A stretch of DNA of 64,000 nt from NCBI RefSeq assembly GCF_000820765.1, contig NZ_CCYH01000012.1, positions 30,959 through 94,958 of the forward strand, written 5' to 3'. Below are positions 1 to 7,493 of this stretch, piece by piece. Every line of letters starts with the position of its first letter. Within the stretch, counting starts at the first letter, position 1. This stretch comes from Candidatus Soleaferrea massiliensis AP7. Lineage in GTDB: Bacteria; Bacillota; Clostridia; Oscillospirales; Ruminococcaceae. The position numbers and the translations under genes were made by a program. The notes beneath the pieces were generated by a model. The model searched no databases and was not told the DNA's origin. It worked only from the letters and a program-made list of their open reading frames with translations.

Positions 1-65
1 TCTTCCAATGATTCTGAGATTCCCCGTGTTTGACACAAAAGGCTGAACGGTCAGCTGCCATAATG

Positions 66-107
66 AAAAGGCAGCATACGGACAAGCTCGTCTGTATGCT
101 GCCTTTT
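66..107 (-). terminator. Intrinsic terminator closing the glt-glnA-ANTAR cluster
   Basis: A 14-bp arm (AAAAGGCAGCATAC) at 66-79 pairs with its complement at 94-107, and a T-run follows on both strands. It lies just past the stop of the ANTAR gene, so it most likely ends the minus-strand nitrogen cluster. It could also act on transcripts entering from the left. Positions 1-65 hold nothing I recognise. Confidence 0.85.
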
Positions 108-121
108 TATGCGGATAAGGG

Positions 122-691
122 TCATCCCTCATAGGTTTTCAATATGCCTTCGGCAATCTCCCTGCGGGAAACCCGCATGTCCATCGCCTGCTTCTCGATG
201 TGCTTGTGCGCCTGCTGCTCGGTCAGGTTCAGGTACTGTATCAGCGCACACTTGGCGCGGTCGACCAGCCGGATTTCCTCGATTTTCTGATGCAGCTTGA
301 TGTTCTGGTTCTGCAGTCCCATCATCCGGTTGCGGGAAGCCGTGATCAGCTTGAGTGCCTGAAAAAACAGCACCTTGCTGATCGGCTTGGCGACGACGAA
401 GACGCCGTAGTCCTCCACCTTTGCGCTGACGTCGTCCGCGATCTCGTTTTTGACGACCAGAACACAGCTGGCTGTCGTGGAAGAGGTGATCTTGACGGCC
501 AGCTCGTGGCCGAATTCGTCCTGCAGCGGGGTATTCACAATCACCAGGTCAAAAGCGCCGTCGACCAGCAGGCGCCGTGCTTCGCCGCCGTTATAGGCCG
601 CCCTGATCTGCGGGCGGACCTGCGCGTTCAGCAGGTCGGTGAAGATGCCGATACCCTTGTCGGAGCTTGCGACAATCAACACATGATCCAT
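122..691 (-). CDS. ANTAR-domain RNA-binding antiterminator with degenerate receiver domain
   Basis: This 189-residue protein has the layout of nitrogen-type ANTAR regulators: an N-terminal receiver-like fold (about 1-115), a short coiled coil (about 120-145) and a C-terminal three-helix ANTAR domain (about 135-185) containing the RAKCALIQYLNLTEQQAH segment. ANTAR proteins bind paired hexaloop hairpins in mRNA leaders and prevent termination. The residue where a receiver carries its phospho-accepting Asp is Asn53 (DLVIVNTPL), so classical phosphorylation is unlikely and another signal, such as a metabolite or a PII-type partner, may control it. It is the last gene of the gltB1-gltB2-fdx-gltB3-glnA cluster, 37 bp after glnA. 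Candidate RNA targets lie in the same island upstream of gltB1, asnA and amt. The family call is firm; the targets are inferred. Confidence 0.9.
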   Translation of the reverse strand: MDHVLIVASSDKGIGIFTDLLNAQVRPQIRAAYNGGEARRLLVDGAFDLVIVNTPLQDEFGHELAVKITSSTTASCVLVVKNEIADDVSAKVEDYGVFVVAKPISKVLFFQALKLITASRNRMMGLQNQNIKLHQKIEEIRLVDRAKCALIQYLNLTEQQAHKHIEKQAMDMRVSRREIAEGILKTYEG

Positions 692-728
692 AGTTGTTCA
701 GCCTCCTGTGTGAAGAGAGCGGGATGGC

Positions 729-2048
729 TTAGATGTTGAAAAAGTAGCTCTTCTGTTCGAATTTCTCCTCATTCTTGGCATGGGAAAGCTCCTCCTGCTC
801 AGAGAATTTTGCGCTGCAGTAATGCTCGATGATCTTGGAGGGGAGCACATCTGAAAGGAAGGCGCTGTTCTGAGCCAGCCCGATCGCTTCCCCCAAATTG
901 GCCGGAAGGCGGGTCAAATTTTCTAACTGCTTCTCATCGGCTTCGTAGACGTTGAAGTCCGACGGTTCCGGAAGCTGGAGTTCTCGTTTCATGCCGTCCA
1001 GCCCCGCGTAAATCAGCAGCGCGAAGGCGAGGTACGGATTGCAGGCCGGATCGGGGGAGCGCAGCTCCATGCGGCTGCAGACGCCGGTCGCCGCCGGGAT
1101 ACGGATGAGCTGCGAACGGTTCTGATGCGACCAGGTCACATATTTCGGCGCTTCGAACGAGCCGAACCGCACATAGGAGTTGGTCAGCGGGTTTAAGAAG
1201 GCGGTCATCTCCGGAACCCTGGCAAGCACGCCCGCAATGAAGCTCTCAGCAACCGGGGAGTGGCTCCCGCGGTCGGTGCGGAAGATATTCAGCCCGTTTT
1301 TAAACAGCGACAGGTTGACGTGCAGGCCGTTGCCGCTTTGATGTTTGAACGGCTTCGGCATGAACGAGGCGTACAGACCGTTCTGCGCCGCAATGGTTTT
1401 GACGACCGATTTAAAGGTGATCAGGTGGTCGGCGGCGGTCAGCGCGTCGCTGTACTTGAAGTCGATCTCGTTCTGGCCGGGCCCCTGCTCATGGTGGGAG
1501 CTTTCCGGGATGATGCCCATCTGCTCCAATGTCAGGCAGATTTCACGGCGCACATTCTCACCGCAGTCACGCGGCGCGATGTCGAAGTAGCCGGCCTGAT
1601 CGTGCGGGTCCTTTGTGGGATTTCCATCCTCATCGGTCTTGAACAGATAGAATTCACATTCCGAACCGATCTTGCAGACAAGCCCCAGCTGCATAGCGGC
1701 CTCGACGGCATTTTTCAGGATGCCCCGCGCGTCGCCCTCGAACGGCGACGCATCCGGATAGCGGATGTCGCAGAAGAAGCGGACGACCCGTCCGTGCGAA
1801 GGCCGCCAGGGCAGGATGGACAGCGTGGACGCATCCGGGACCAGAAACAGGTCGGACTGTTCGACGTTCATGAAGCCGGGAATCGCCGACGCGTCGAACG
1901 AGATGCCGCTGTCAAACGCGCGCGGCAGTTCGCCTGGCATCACAGAGATATTCTTCTGGTTGCCGAAGATGTCACAGAAGGCCAGACGCACGAATTTGAC
2001 GTCGTTTTCCTCCACAAACTGCAGAACCTCGGACATGGTGTATTTCAT
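729..2048 (-). CDS. glnA: Glutamine synthetase, type I (GlnA)
   Basis: This enzyme makes glutamine from glutamate, ammonia and ATP in the cytoplasm. The 439-residue length fits the short Firmicutes-type GSI. The N-terminal beta-grasp domain is about residues 1-100 and the catalytic domain follows, with the conserved DxSAIPGF, EFYLF, the GQNEIDF ammonia-site segment, GNGLHVNLS and the RSPDPACNPYLAFA segment. An SD-like GGAGG precedes the ATG. It sits between gltB3 and the ANTAR regulator, so the synthase and synthetase halves of the GS-GOGAT cycle are clustered. It has a 250-bp leader with a hairpin but no obvious AAxGGC hexaloop. A second, unrelated-size synthetase (GlnN) lies nearby on the other strand. 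Confidence 0.97.
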   Translation of the reverse strand: MKYTMSEVLQFVEENDVKFVRLAFCDIFGNQKNISVMPGELPRAFDSGISFDASAIPGFMNVEQSDLFLVPDASTLSILPWRPSHGRVVRFFCDIRYPDASPFEGDARGILKNAVEAAMQLGLVCKIGSECEFYLFKTDEDGNPTKDPHDQAGYFDIAPRDCGENVRREICLTLEQMGIIPESSHHEQGPGQNEIDFKYSDALTAADHLITFKSVVKTIAAQNGLYASFMPKPFKHQSGNGLHVNLSLFKNGLNIFRTDRGSHSPVAESFIAGVLARVPEMTAFLNPLTNSYVRFGSFEAPKYVTWSHQNRSQLIRIPAATGVCSRMELRSPDPACNPYLAFALLIYAGLDGMKRELQLPEPSDFNVYEADEKQLENLTRLPANLGEAIGLAQNSAFLSDVLPSKIIEHYCSAKFSEQEELSHAKNEEKFEQKSYFFNI

Positions 2049-2156
2049 GATGATAACCTCCGTCGTTTCGATGACAAAGAATATGCCCGCCTATCAGACG
2101 GTTATAGGTGCGGCAGACTCAGATTTGTTTTGTATAGCGCATTTTTCTGTCAAACA

Positions 2157-2187
2157 TGCAAAATGCCATGCGCGGCGGCATTTTGCA
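2157..2187 (-). promoter_or_regulatory. Hairpin in the glnA leader
   Basis: In the 250-bp gap between gltB3 and glnA, TGCAAAATGCC and GGCATTTTGCA form an 11-bp perfect stem with a 9-nt loop. The downstream sequence (TGTTTGACAG) is only weakly T-rich, so it could be an attenuator, an mRNA-processing site or an operator. I found no A1/G4 hexaloop here, unlike the leaders of gltB1, asnA and amt. No convincing sigma-A promoter is visible either; the best is a TTGCAT/TATACA pair with a long 19-nt spacer. glnA may therefore partly depend on read-through from gltB1. Confidence 0.5.
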
Positions 2188-2298
2188 ACGCTTGATGCCT
2201 GTGCTTCATGGAATGTCACAATGAATGTCGGTGTGTTTCGTTCAATAGATTCAGCCGGCTATGTACCAGTGATTGCTGCCATGTTTAGTATAGCCCAT

Positions 2299-3021
2299 TT
2301 AGTTGGCTGTGTACAGCTGTTTGTAAGGATTTTTTGTATCCGGCGTACAAACGTAAAAGATGTCTGACATCAGCTTTTGAAGATCCTTGCCGAATTTATC
2401 GCAGAACTCAGTCAGATAGGGAAGAATCTCTTTTTTGTCGTCCTGGGCAGCTTTTCTGCAGACCACCTGCTTCGGCAGGTCCTTCGGCGGCGTGTGGCAC
2501 CGCAGATAGATTTTGCCGCCGTGCATGCCGGTGCCGCAGAAAAAGCCGACCGGCGGTTCGCCGTGCAGGGTAAGCCCCAGCACAACGATGATGCCTCCCG
2601 CCTGATATTCGCCCAAAAAGCTGCCGGCGGCGCCGCCGACCACCAGCACCGGCTTTTTATCCCGGTAAGCCTTCATATGGATGCCGGCGCGGTAGCCGGT
2701 GTTTCCCGCCACATAGATTTTTCCGCCGCGCATCGCATAGCCGGTCGCGTCGCCTGAAGAACCGTGGATATAGATGGCCCCCGCGTTCATCGTGTCGCCG
2801 GTCGCCTCCTGTGCGTTGCCGTGTACCTCGATGACGCTGCCGTCCAGATAGGCGCCCAGCGCATTGCCGGGCGTGCCGCTGATCGTGATCTTCTTTCCCG
2901 AAAGTCCGGAGCCGATGTACCGCTGTCCCAAGCAGTTTTCGATCTCGATGCTTGCATCCGCACAGGAACGGATCTGTTCATTCAGTTTCTGAAAATGCAT
3001 ATTTCCCGCTGTGATCTTCAT
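2299..3021 (-). CDS. Glutamate synthase GXGXG-domain subunit (GltB3-like)
   Basis: The 240-residue protein is the beta-helical GXGXG domain that is the C-terminal part of large bacterial GltB and a separate subunit in archaea and many clostridia. Repeating glycine-rich turns such as GNAQEATGDTMNAG, GSSGDATGYAMRGG and GGAAGSFLGEYQAGG build the helix, which is structural rather than catalytic. The ATG at 3021 follows GGGAGGTG and overlaps the stop of the upstream ferredoxin gene by 4 bp (ATGA), indicating translational coupling. An earlier in-frame start would put over 50 unrelated residues in front. A GltD-type NADPH subunit is absent from the window. Confidence 0.9.
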   Translation of the reverse strand: MKITAGNMHFQKLNEQIRSCADASIEIENCLGQRYIGSGLSGKKITISGTPGNALGAYLDGSVIEVHGNAQEATGDTMNAGAIYIHGSSGDATGYAMRGGKIYVAGNTGYRAGIHMKAYRDKKPVLVVGGAAGSFLGEYQAGGIIVVLGLTLHGEPPVGFFCGTGMHGGKIYLRCHTPPKDLPKQVVCRKAAQDDKKEILPYLTEFCDKFGKDLQKLMSDIFYVCTPDTKNPYKQLYTAN

Positions 3022-3446
3022 TGTACAGCACCTCCCGGCAGCTCTGCGCGTTCCTTTTTTGAGAAGGCCGTCAGCTGCGGCCTTTCTTTGATCAGTCTGA
3101 AATCGATATCGCGACGCGGCGTCTGTTCCCGGATCACACAGCCGTATGGGCGGCAAAAAATACAGGTGCAGCATCCTGCGCATCTGTCCCGGTCGATGCG
3201 GCTCACGCCATCCTCGATGGTCAGCGCGCCGGTGATGCGGCCTTTGACGCAGAGCGGTTTCTCATAGTGGCGTCGCGAGGCCGCAAAGCTTACGCCGCCC
3301 AGCTCATTCACCTGAATGCGGGGGATCAGGTCGATATCCTTTAAGGCCTTTGCCATGTCATCCCGGCCGGAATTCGCAAACGCGCAATAGTATTCGCACA
3401 GGTGACAGCCCAGGCACCATTTTTCATTCACATAGATCCGTTTCAT
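3018..3446 (-). CDS. 4Fe-4S ferredoxin-like subunit of the split glutamate synthase, partly degenerate
   Basis: The 142-residue protein resembles HycB-type polyferredoxins found between GltB2 and GltB3 in clostridial glutamate synthase operons, where it presumably brings electrons to the enzyme. The first cluster motif, Cys11-x2-Cys14-x2-Cys17-x3-Cys21, is intact. Later motifs look eroded. HYEKPLC stands where relatives usually have HCxxPLC, GRITGAL where GCITGAL is expected, and the second block is Cys89-x2-Cys92-x2-Cys95-x2-Cys98 with one residue missing before the last Cys. The C-terminal 35 residues have no cysteines. It may bind fewer clusters than its family or be decaying. The start at 3446 gives a clean N-terminus (MKRIYVNEKW); the gene lies 19 bp after gltB2. 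Confidence 0.8.
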   Translation of the reverse strand: MKRIYVNEKWCLGCHLCEYYCAFANSGRDDMAKALKDIDLIPRIQVNELGGVSFAASRRHYEKPLCVKGRITGALTIEDGVSRIDRDRCAGCCTCIFCRPYGCVIREQTPRRDIDFRLIKERPQLTAFSKKERAELPGGAVQ

Positions 3447-3465
3447 GGCTTCCCCATCCTTTCGT

Positions 3466-4971
3466 CTATTCGCCTGCGTGCTTGATGCCCAGAATCTCCA
3501 GCTCCTTTTCATTCAGTCCGACGCCGCGCAGCATCAGCCGGTTGCCCCGGAGCGCCTCAATCGAATTGATGCCCATGCCGCCCATCATCTCCTTGATCTC
3601 ATGCTTCCAGGCGGTTACGAGATTCACCAGCCGCTCGCAGCCGACGTCCGGATTGAGCCGTTTGACGAGGTCGGGCCGCTGGGTCGCGATGCCCCAGTTG
3701 CATCTGCCGGTCTGGCAGCTTCGGCAGAGATGGCAGCCGAGCGCCAGTAGCGCGCTGGTCGCGATGTAGACCGCGTCCGCGCCGAGCGCGATGGCCTTGA
3801 CGACGTCCGCGCTCGAACGGATCGAGCCGCCCGCCACGACCGAGACATTGCCGCGGATGCCCTCCTCGCGCAGCCTGCTGTCGACGCTCGCAAGCGCGAG
3901 CTCGATCGGGATGCCGACGTTGTTGCGGATTCTGGTCGGCGCCGCGCCGGTGCCGCCGCGGAAGCCGTCGATGGCGATGATATCCGCGCCGCTGCGGGCA
4001 ATGCCGCTGGCAATCGCCGCGACGTTGTGCACGGCCGCGATCTTGACGATGACTGGCTTCTGATAGCCGGTTGCCTCCTTTAAGGAATAGACCAGCTGCC
4101 TTAAATCCTCGATCGAGTAGATGTCGTGATGCGGGGCGGGGGAGATCGCGTCGCTTCCCTCGGGGATCATCCGGGTGTGGGAGATGTCGCCGACAATCTT
4201 TTCACCCGGCAGATGCCCGCCGATGCCCGGCTTCGCGCCCTGTCCGATCTTGATCTCGATCGCCGCGCCCGCCTGCAGATAGTCCTTATGGACGCCGAAG
4301 CGGCCGGACGCCACCTGCACAATCGTGTGTGCGCCGTATTGGTAGAAATCCCGATGCAGGCCGCCTTCGCCGGTGTTGTAGAGGATGCCGAGCTTTGTCG
4401 CGGCCCTGGCAAGGCTTTCGTGCGCGTTGTAGCTGATCGAGCCGTAGGACATCGCCGAAAACATGATCGGCACTTCGAGTTCCAGATTTGGCTCCATGTT
4501 ATCGATGATGCCGCCGTCCTCGCGGCGTTCAATGCGGCCGGGCTTTTTGCCGAGGCAGGTCCGGGTTTCCATCGGTTCGCGCAGCGGGTCGATCGACGGA
4601 TTGGTGACCTGCGATGCATTGATAAGGATTTTATCAAAGTAGACCGGATAGTCCTGCGGATTGCCCATTGAAGAGAGCAGCACGCCGCCCGAACCCGCCT
4701 GCCGGTAGACCTCGTTTATGACCTCACCGGTCCAGTTTGCGTTGGTTTTAAAGGTGTGATCGGTCTTTACAATCTTGAGCGCCCTCGTCGGGCAGAGCGA
4801 GACGCAGCGGTGGCAGTTGACGCACTTCGACTCGTCCGCCGTCATCAGGCCGGTTTCACAGTCACAGCGGTGCACCTCGTTCGCGCACTGCCGTTCACAG
4901 ACGCGGCAGGCAATGCAGCGGTTCGGGTTCCGCACCACCTCATATTCGGGATATAAGTAGGTGACCGGCAT
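3466..4971 (-). CDS. Glutamate synthase FMN/Fe-S catalytic subunit (GltB2-like)
   Basis: The 501-residue subunit carries the synthase reaction, in which 2-oxoglutarate plus glutamine-derived ammonia is reduced to glutamate. Residues about 10-80 hold two 4Fe-4S motifs (NRCIACRVCERQC and SKCVNCHRCVSLCP), the archaeal/clostridial arrangement that replaces a GltD partner domain. The rest is the FMN-binding TIM barrel, with AMSYGSISYNAHESLARAA, the GQGAKPGIGGHLPG loop, GFRGGTGAAPT and the cysteine segment CHLCRSCQTGRC near residue 415. The start overlaps the gltB1 stop by one base (TAATG). The order amidotransferase, synthase, ferredoxin, GXGXG matches split GOGAT operons. Confidence 0.95.
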   Translation of the reverse strand: MPVTYLYPEYEVVRNPNRCIACRVCERQCANEVHRCDCETGLMTADESKCVNCHRCVSLCPTRALKIVKTDHTFKTNANWTGEVINEVYRQAGSGGVLLSSMGNPQDYPVYFDKILINASQVTNPSIDPLREPMETRTCLGKKPGRIERREDGGIIDNMEPNLELEVPIMFSAMSYGSISYNAHESLARAATKLGILYNTGEGGLHRDFYQYGAHTIVQVASGRFGVHKDYLQAGAAIEIKIGQGAKPGIGGHLPGEKIVGDISHTRMIPEGSDAISPAPHHDIYSIEDLRQLVYSLKEATGYQKPVIVKIAAVHNVAAIASGIARSGADIIAIDGFRGGTGAAPTRIRNNVGIPIELALASVDSRLREEGIRGNVSVVAGGSIRSSADVVKAIALGADAVYIATSALLALGCHLCRSCQTGRCNWGIATQRPDLVKRLNPDVGCERLVNLVTAWKHEIKEMMGGMGINSIEALRGNRLMLRGVGLNEKELEILGIKHAGE

Positions 4972-6062
4972 TATTTTTCACCTCCATCCAGGGTCACGAT
5001 GACCGGTTCTCCGCCCTTCGGCGTCCAGATCCGGTCGGGATTCGGCTCGATGACGCGGATGGCGCATTCCTCGCTGGCGGCATAGAGCATGTCGCCCTTC
5101 TCGGCGGCGACCATCGAACGCAGCTTCAGCCGGTCGTTGAGCGCCATCATGCCGCCCTCAAAGCCCAGCAGGATCGAAAACGGGCCGGTGATCAAAAGGC
5201 TTGCGAACGCATGGCGCAGATAGGTGTACCGCTTGCGCTCTTCAGGTTCCATCCCGTCGATGGTCGACCAGAACGGCGCGGCGATGACCGAAGCGGTCTC
5301 CTCGAGTGTAAGCCCCTGCCTGCGGTTCAAATAGTCGATAATGTAGGTGATGACCTCGGTATCGGTCAGAAGGCTGCACTGGTAGCCGAACATCTCAATG
5401 TGGCGACGGTTCGCGTCGTAGGAGGAAATCTCGCCGTTGTGGACGACCGAATAGCCGAGCATCGCGAACGGATGCGCGCCGCCCCACCATCCCGGCGTGT
5501 TGGTCGGATAGCGGCCGTGCGCGGTCCAGCAGTAACCCTCATATTCGTCCAGACGGTAAAATTCGCCGACATCCTCGGGGAAGCCGACCGCCTTGAACAC
5601 CCCCATATTTTTGCCGCTCGAGAAGATGTACGCGCCCTCGATCCGGGTATTGATGCGGATCACGCAGCGGGCTGTGTACTCGTCCTCATCGAGCTGGCTG
5701 TCCGCCAGCTTTGTCGGCAGCGGATTGACGAAGTAGCGCCAGATCAGCGGTTCGCCGGTGATCTTCGGCGTCTTTTTCGTCGGAATCTTGGAAAGGTTCA
5801 CAACGTCGAAATGCCGGTCGAGAAACCGTTCGCAGGCTTCCCGCGCCTCGGCGCTGTCGTAAAAGATGTGAAATGCGTACAGGTCCCTGTATTCCGGGTA
5901 GATGCCGTAACCGGCAAAACCGCCGCCCAATCCATTGCTGCGGTCGTGCATGGCGGCGATGGATTTGACGATCGTGCCGCCGCGCAGCTTTCTGCCGGAG
6001 CGGGAGAACAGCCCGGAGATCGCGCATCCCGATGGGATTCTCACCTGTCCCTCTCTGAGCAT
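4971..6062 (-). CDS. Glutamate synthase glutamine amidotransferase subunit (GltB1-like)
   Basis: This class II (Ntn) glutamine amidotransferase of 363 residues hydrolyses glutamine and passes ammonia to GltB2. The expected catalytic Cys is residue 13 (IPSGCAISG), so a 12-residue propeptide must be removed to expose it. GLGGGFAGYGIYP, the WTAHGRYPTNTPGWWGGAHPF segment and HNGEISSYDANR are conserved GATase features. The start has a strong GGAGG and is the first gene of the cluster. It has a consensus promoter (6185-6213) and a conditional terminator in its leader (6118-6175). Its stop shares one base with the gltB2 start. Confidence 0.93.
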   Translation of the reverse strand: MLREGQVRIPSGCAISGLFSRSGRKLRGGTIVKSIAAMHDRSNGLGGGFAGYGIYPEYRDLYAFHIFYDSAEAREACERFLDRHFDVVNLSKIPTKKTPKITGEPLIWRYFVNPLPTKLADSQLDEDEYTARCVIRINTRIEGAYIFSSGKNMGVFKAVGFPEDVGEFYRLDEYEGYCWTAHGRYPTNTPGWWGGAHPFAMLGYSVVHNGEISSYDANRRHIEMFGYQCSLLTDTEVITYIIDYLNRRQGLTLEETASVIAAPFWSTIDGMEPEERKRYTYLRHAFASLLITGPFSILLGFEGGMMALNDRLKLRSMVAAEKGDMLYAASEECAIRVIEPNPDRIWTPKGGEPVIVTLDGGEK

Positions 6063-6117
6063 GATGATGACCTCCTTTAGACGATGTACCTGATTGTACG
6101 GTCTATAAAATAAAGAA

Positions 6118-6175
6118 AACGGCGTTCATGAAACGCCCAGTCAGCTGCCGGATGTTTCATGAACGCCGTTGTTCA
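6118..6175 (-). promoter_or_regulatory. gltB1 leader: hexaloop hairpin overlapping an intrinsic terminator (ANTAR-type antiterminator)
   Basis: Read on the minus strand, TGAAC (6175-6171), loop AACGGC (6170-6165) and GTTCA (6164-6160) form a small hairpin with A at loop position 1 and G at position 4, the bases required by ANTAR proteins. The loop and 3' half are also the start of a perfect 17-bp terminator arm, AACGGCGTTCATGAAAC (6170-6154), which pairs with 6134-6118 and is followed by TTTTCTTTATTTT. The two folds exclude each other. Canonical ANTAR sites have two hexaloop hairpins and only one is clear here; the transcription start is only a few bases upstream. Confidence 0.8.
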
Positions 6176-6184
6176 GTACCAAAT

Positions 6185-6213
6185 ATTATAGACGCTTCAA
6201 CGCGGTTTGTCAA
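6185..6213 (-). promoter_or_regulatory. Sigma-A promoter of the gltB1 cluster
   Basis: On the minus strand, TTGACA (6213-6208), a 17-nt spacer and TATAAT (6190-6185) are a perfect consensus match. The predicted start near 6178 places the hexaloop hairpin at the extreme 5' end of the transcript. Constitutive initiation with leader control is implied. Confidence 0.9.
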
Positions 6214-6331
6214 CCGTTTTGCAGGATTTTTTATACATCCTGCAGATTGAACAAAATTTACAAAAAATATCAACTCCCCGCGGCGGCTTGGAGCGGACCT
6301 GACAACATGCGGGGAAATGTGAAAAAAGGGG

Positions 6332-6360
6332 TTGACATCTGACGCGTGACGGGCTATAAT
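6332..6360 (+). promoter_or_regulatory. Sigma-A promoter of asnA-glnN
   Basis: TTGACA (6332-6337), a 17-nt spacer and TATAAT (6355-6360) form a second perfect consensus promoter, divergent from the gltB1 promoter and about 120 bp away. The start is expected near 6367, directly before the leader hairpin. Confidence 0.92.
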
Positions 6361-6370
6361 AGGGGCACAG

Positions 6371-6415
6371 ACAGCAAAGGCGCTGTAGGTTGTAAGACCT
6401 GCGGCGTCTTTTTTT
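6371..6415 (+). promoter_or_regulatory. asnA leader: hexaloop hairpin overlapping an intrinsic terminator (ANTAR-type antiterminator)
   Basis: ACAGC (6371-6375), loop AAAGGC (6376-6381) and GCTGT (6382-6386) make a 5-bp hairpin whose loop has A1 and G4. Its 3' part is reused in a 12-bp terminator stem, GGCGCTGTAGGT (6379-6390) with ACCTGCGGCGTC (6397-6408), closed by a 6-nt loop and followed by seven T residues. Only one fold can form at a time. The architecture matches the gltB1 leader although the stem sequences differ, which argues for a conserved RNA design and not a copied sequence. Confidence 0.83.
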
Positions 6416-6452
6416 GTGCCTTTATAAACTGATTTGGAAAGGGATGTATCTT

Positions 6453-7460
6453 ATGAGCAGGACCTTATTGCCAAAGGATTACCATTCGTATTTAGATCTT
6501 TATGAAACGCAGACGGCCATCGGCTTCATTCACAGGGCGTTTGAACAGGCGCTGGAACAGGCGCTGAATCTCAAAAGGGTGTCCGCGCCGCTGTTCGTCG
6601 ATCCGAAGACCGGGCTCAACGACGATCTGAACGGTGTGGAACGGGCGGTCAGCTTTGACATCAAGGAGACCGGAACCGACGCGCAGGTGGTGCATTCCCT
6701 GGCCAAATGGAAGCGGATGGCGCTGTACCGCTACGGCTTTCAGCCCGGCGAGGGGCTTATCACCGACATGAACGCAATCCGCCGCGACGAGGAGATGGAT
6801 AATCTCCACTCGATCTACGTCGACCAGTGGGACTGGGAGAAGGTCATCACAAAACAGGACCGCACGCGCACCTATTTAAAGGAAACCGTGCAGCGCATTG
6901 TGGACGCTATCTGCGACACCCTGGACAGGATCAGGGAACAGCACCCCGAACTGCCGGTTTCACTGTCCAGGGATATCACCTTCGTGACCACGCAGGAGCT
7001 GGAGGATCTGTATCCACACCTTGCGCCGAAGGAGCGTGAGCAGTTGTTTGTGAAGGAGCACCGGACCTGCTTCATCATGCAGATCGGCGATAAGCTGCAA
7101 TCGGGGCTTCGGCACGACGGCCGCGCGCCGGACTACGACGACTGGTCGCTGAACGGCGACATCGTGTTCTGGAACGATGTGCTTGGCTGTGCGTTCGAGG
7201 TGTCCTCGATGGGCATCCGGGTCGACTCGAAGGCGCTGGATGAGCAGCTGGCCAAAGCGGGCTGTGACGAGCGCCGGAAATTGCCGTTCCACAAGCTGCT
7301 GCTGGAGGGAAGCTTGCCGCTGACAATGGGCGGCGGAATCGGACAGTCCAGAATCTGCATGCTGCTGCTGGGAAAGGCACATATCGGCGAGGTTCAGGTG
7401 TCCATCTGGGATCAGGATACCATCGCGGCCTGTGAAAAGGCCGGCGTGGAACTGCTGTAA
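6453..7460 (+). CDS. asnA: Aspartate-ammonia ligase (asparagine synthetase A)
   Basis: AsnA converts aspartate, ammonia and ATP to asparagine, AMP and pyrophosphate, using ammonia directly. The 335-residue protein is close to the usual 330 and is colinear with the class II synthetase fold: the N-terminal YETQTAIGFIHRAFEQAL segment, APLFVDPKTGLNDDLNG, the KWKRMALYRYG motif, LHSIYVDQWDWEKVI, and a C-terminal GGGIGQSRICMLLLGKAHIGEVQ ATP-site region (listed here as the linked motifs GGGIGQSR and LLLGKAHIGEV). The ATG at 6453 is spaced correctly from GGAAAGGG. It is followed after 33 bp by glnN, with which it is probably co-transcribed. Confidence 0.97.
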   Translation: MSRTLLPKDYHSYLDLYETQTAIGFIHRAFEQALEQALNLKRVSAPLFVDPKTGLNDDLNGVERAVSFDIKETGTDAQVVHSLAKWKRMALYRYGFQPGEGLITDMNAIRRDEEMDNLHSIYVDQWDWEKVITKQDRTRTYLKETVQRIVDAICDTLDRIREQHPELPVSLSRDITFVTTQELEDLYPHLAPKEREQLFVKEHRTCFIMQIGDKLQSGLRHDGRAPDYDDWSLNGDIVFWNDVLGCAFEVSSMGIRVDSKALDEQLAKAGCDERRKLPFHKLLLEGSLPLTMGGGIGQSRICMLLLGKAHIGEVQVSIWDQDTIAACEKAGVELL

Positions 7461-7493
7461 AGGAACAGGACTTGGTAAGAGGGGAGAATGCAT

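Noticed and set aside
2049..2298. An ANTAR hexaloop element upstream of glnA
   Set aside because: The hairpin at 2157-2187 has a 9-nt loop and I found no 6-nt loop with A1 and G4 overlapping it.
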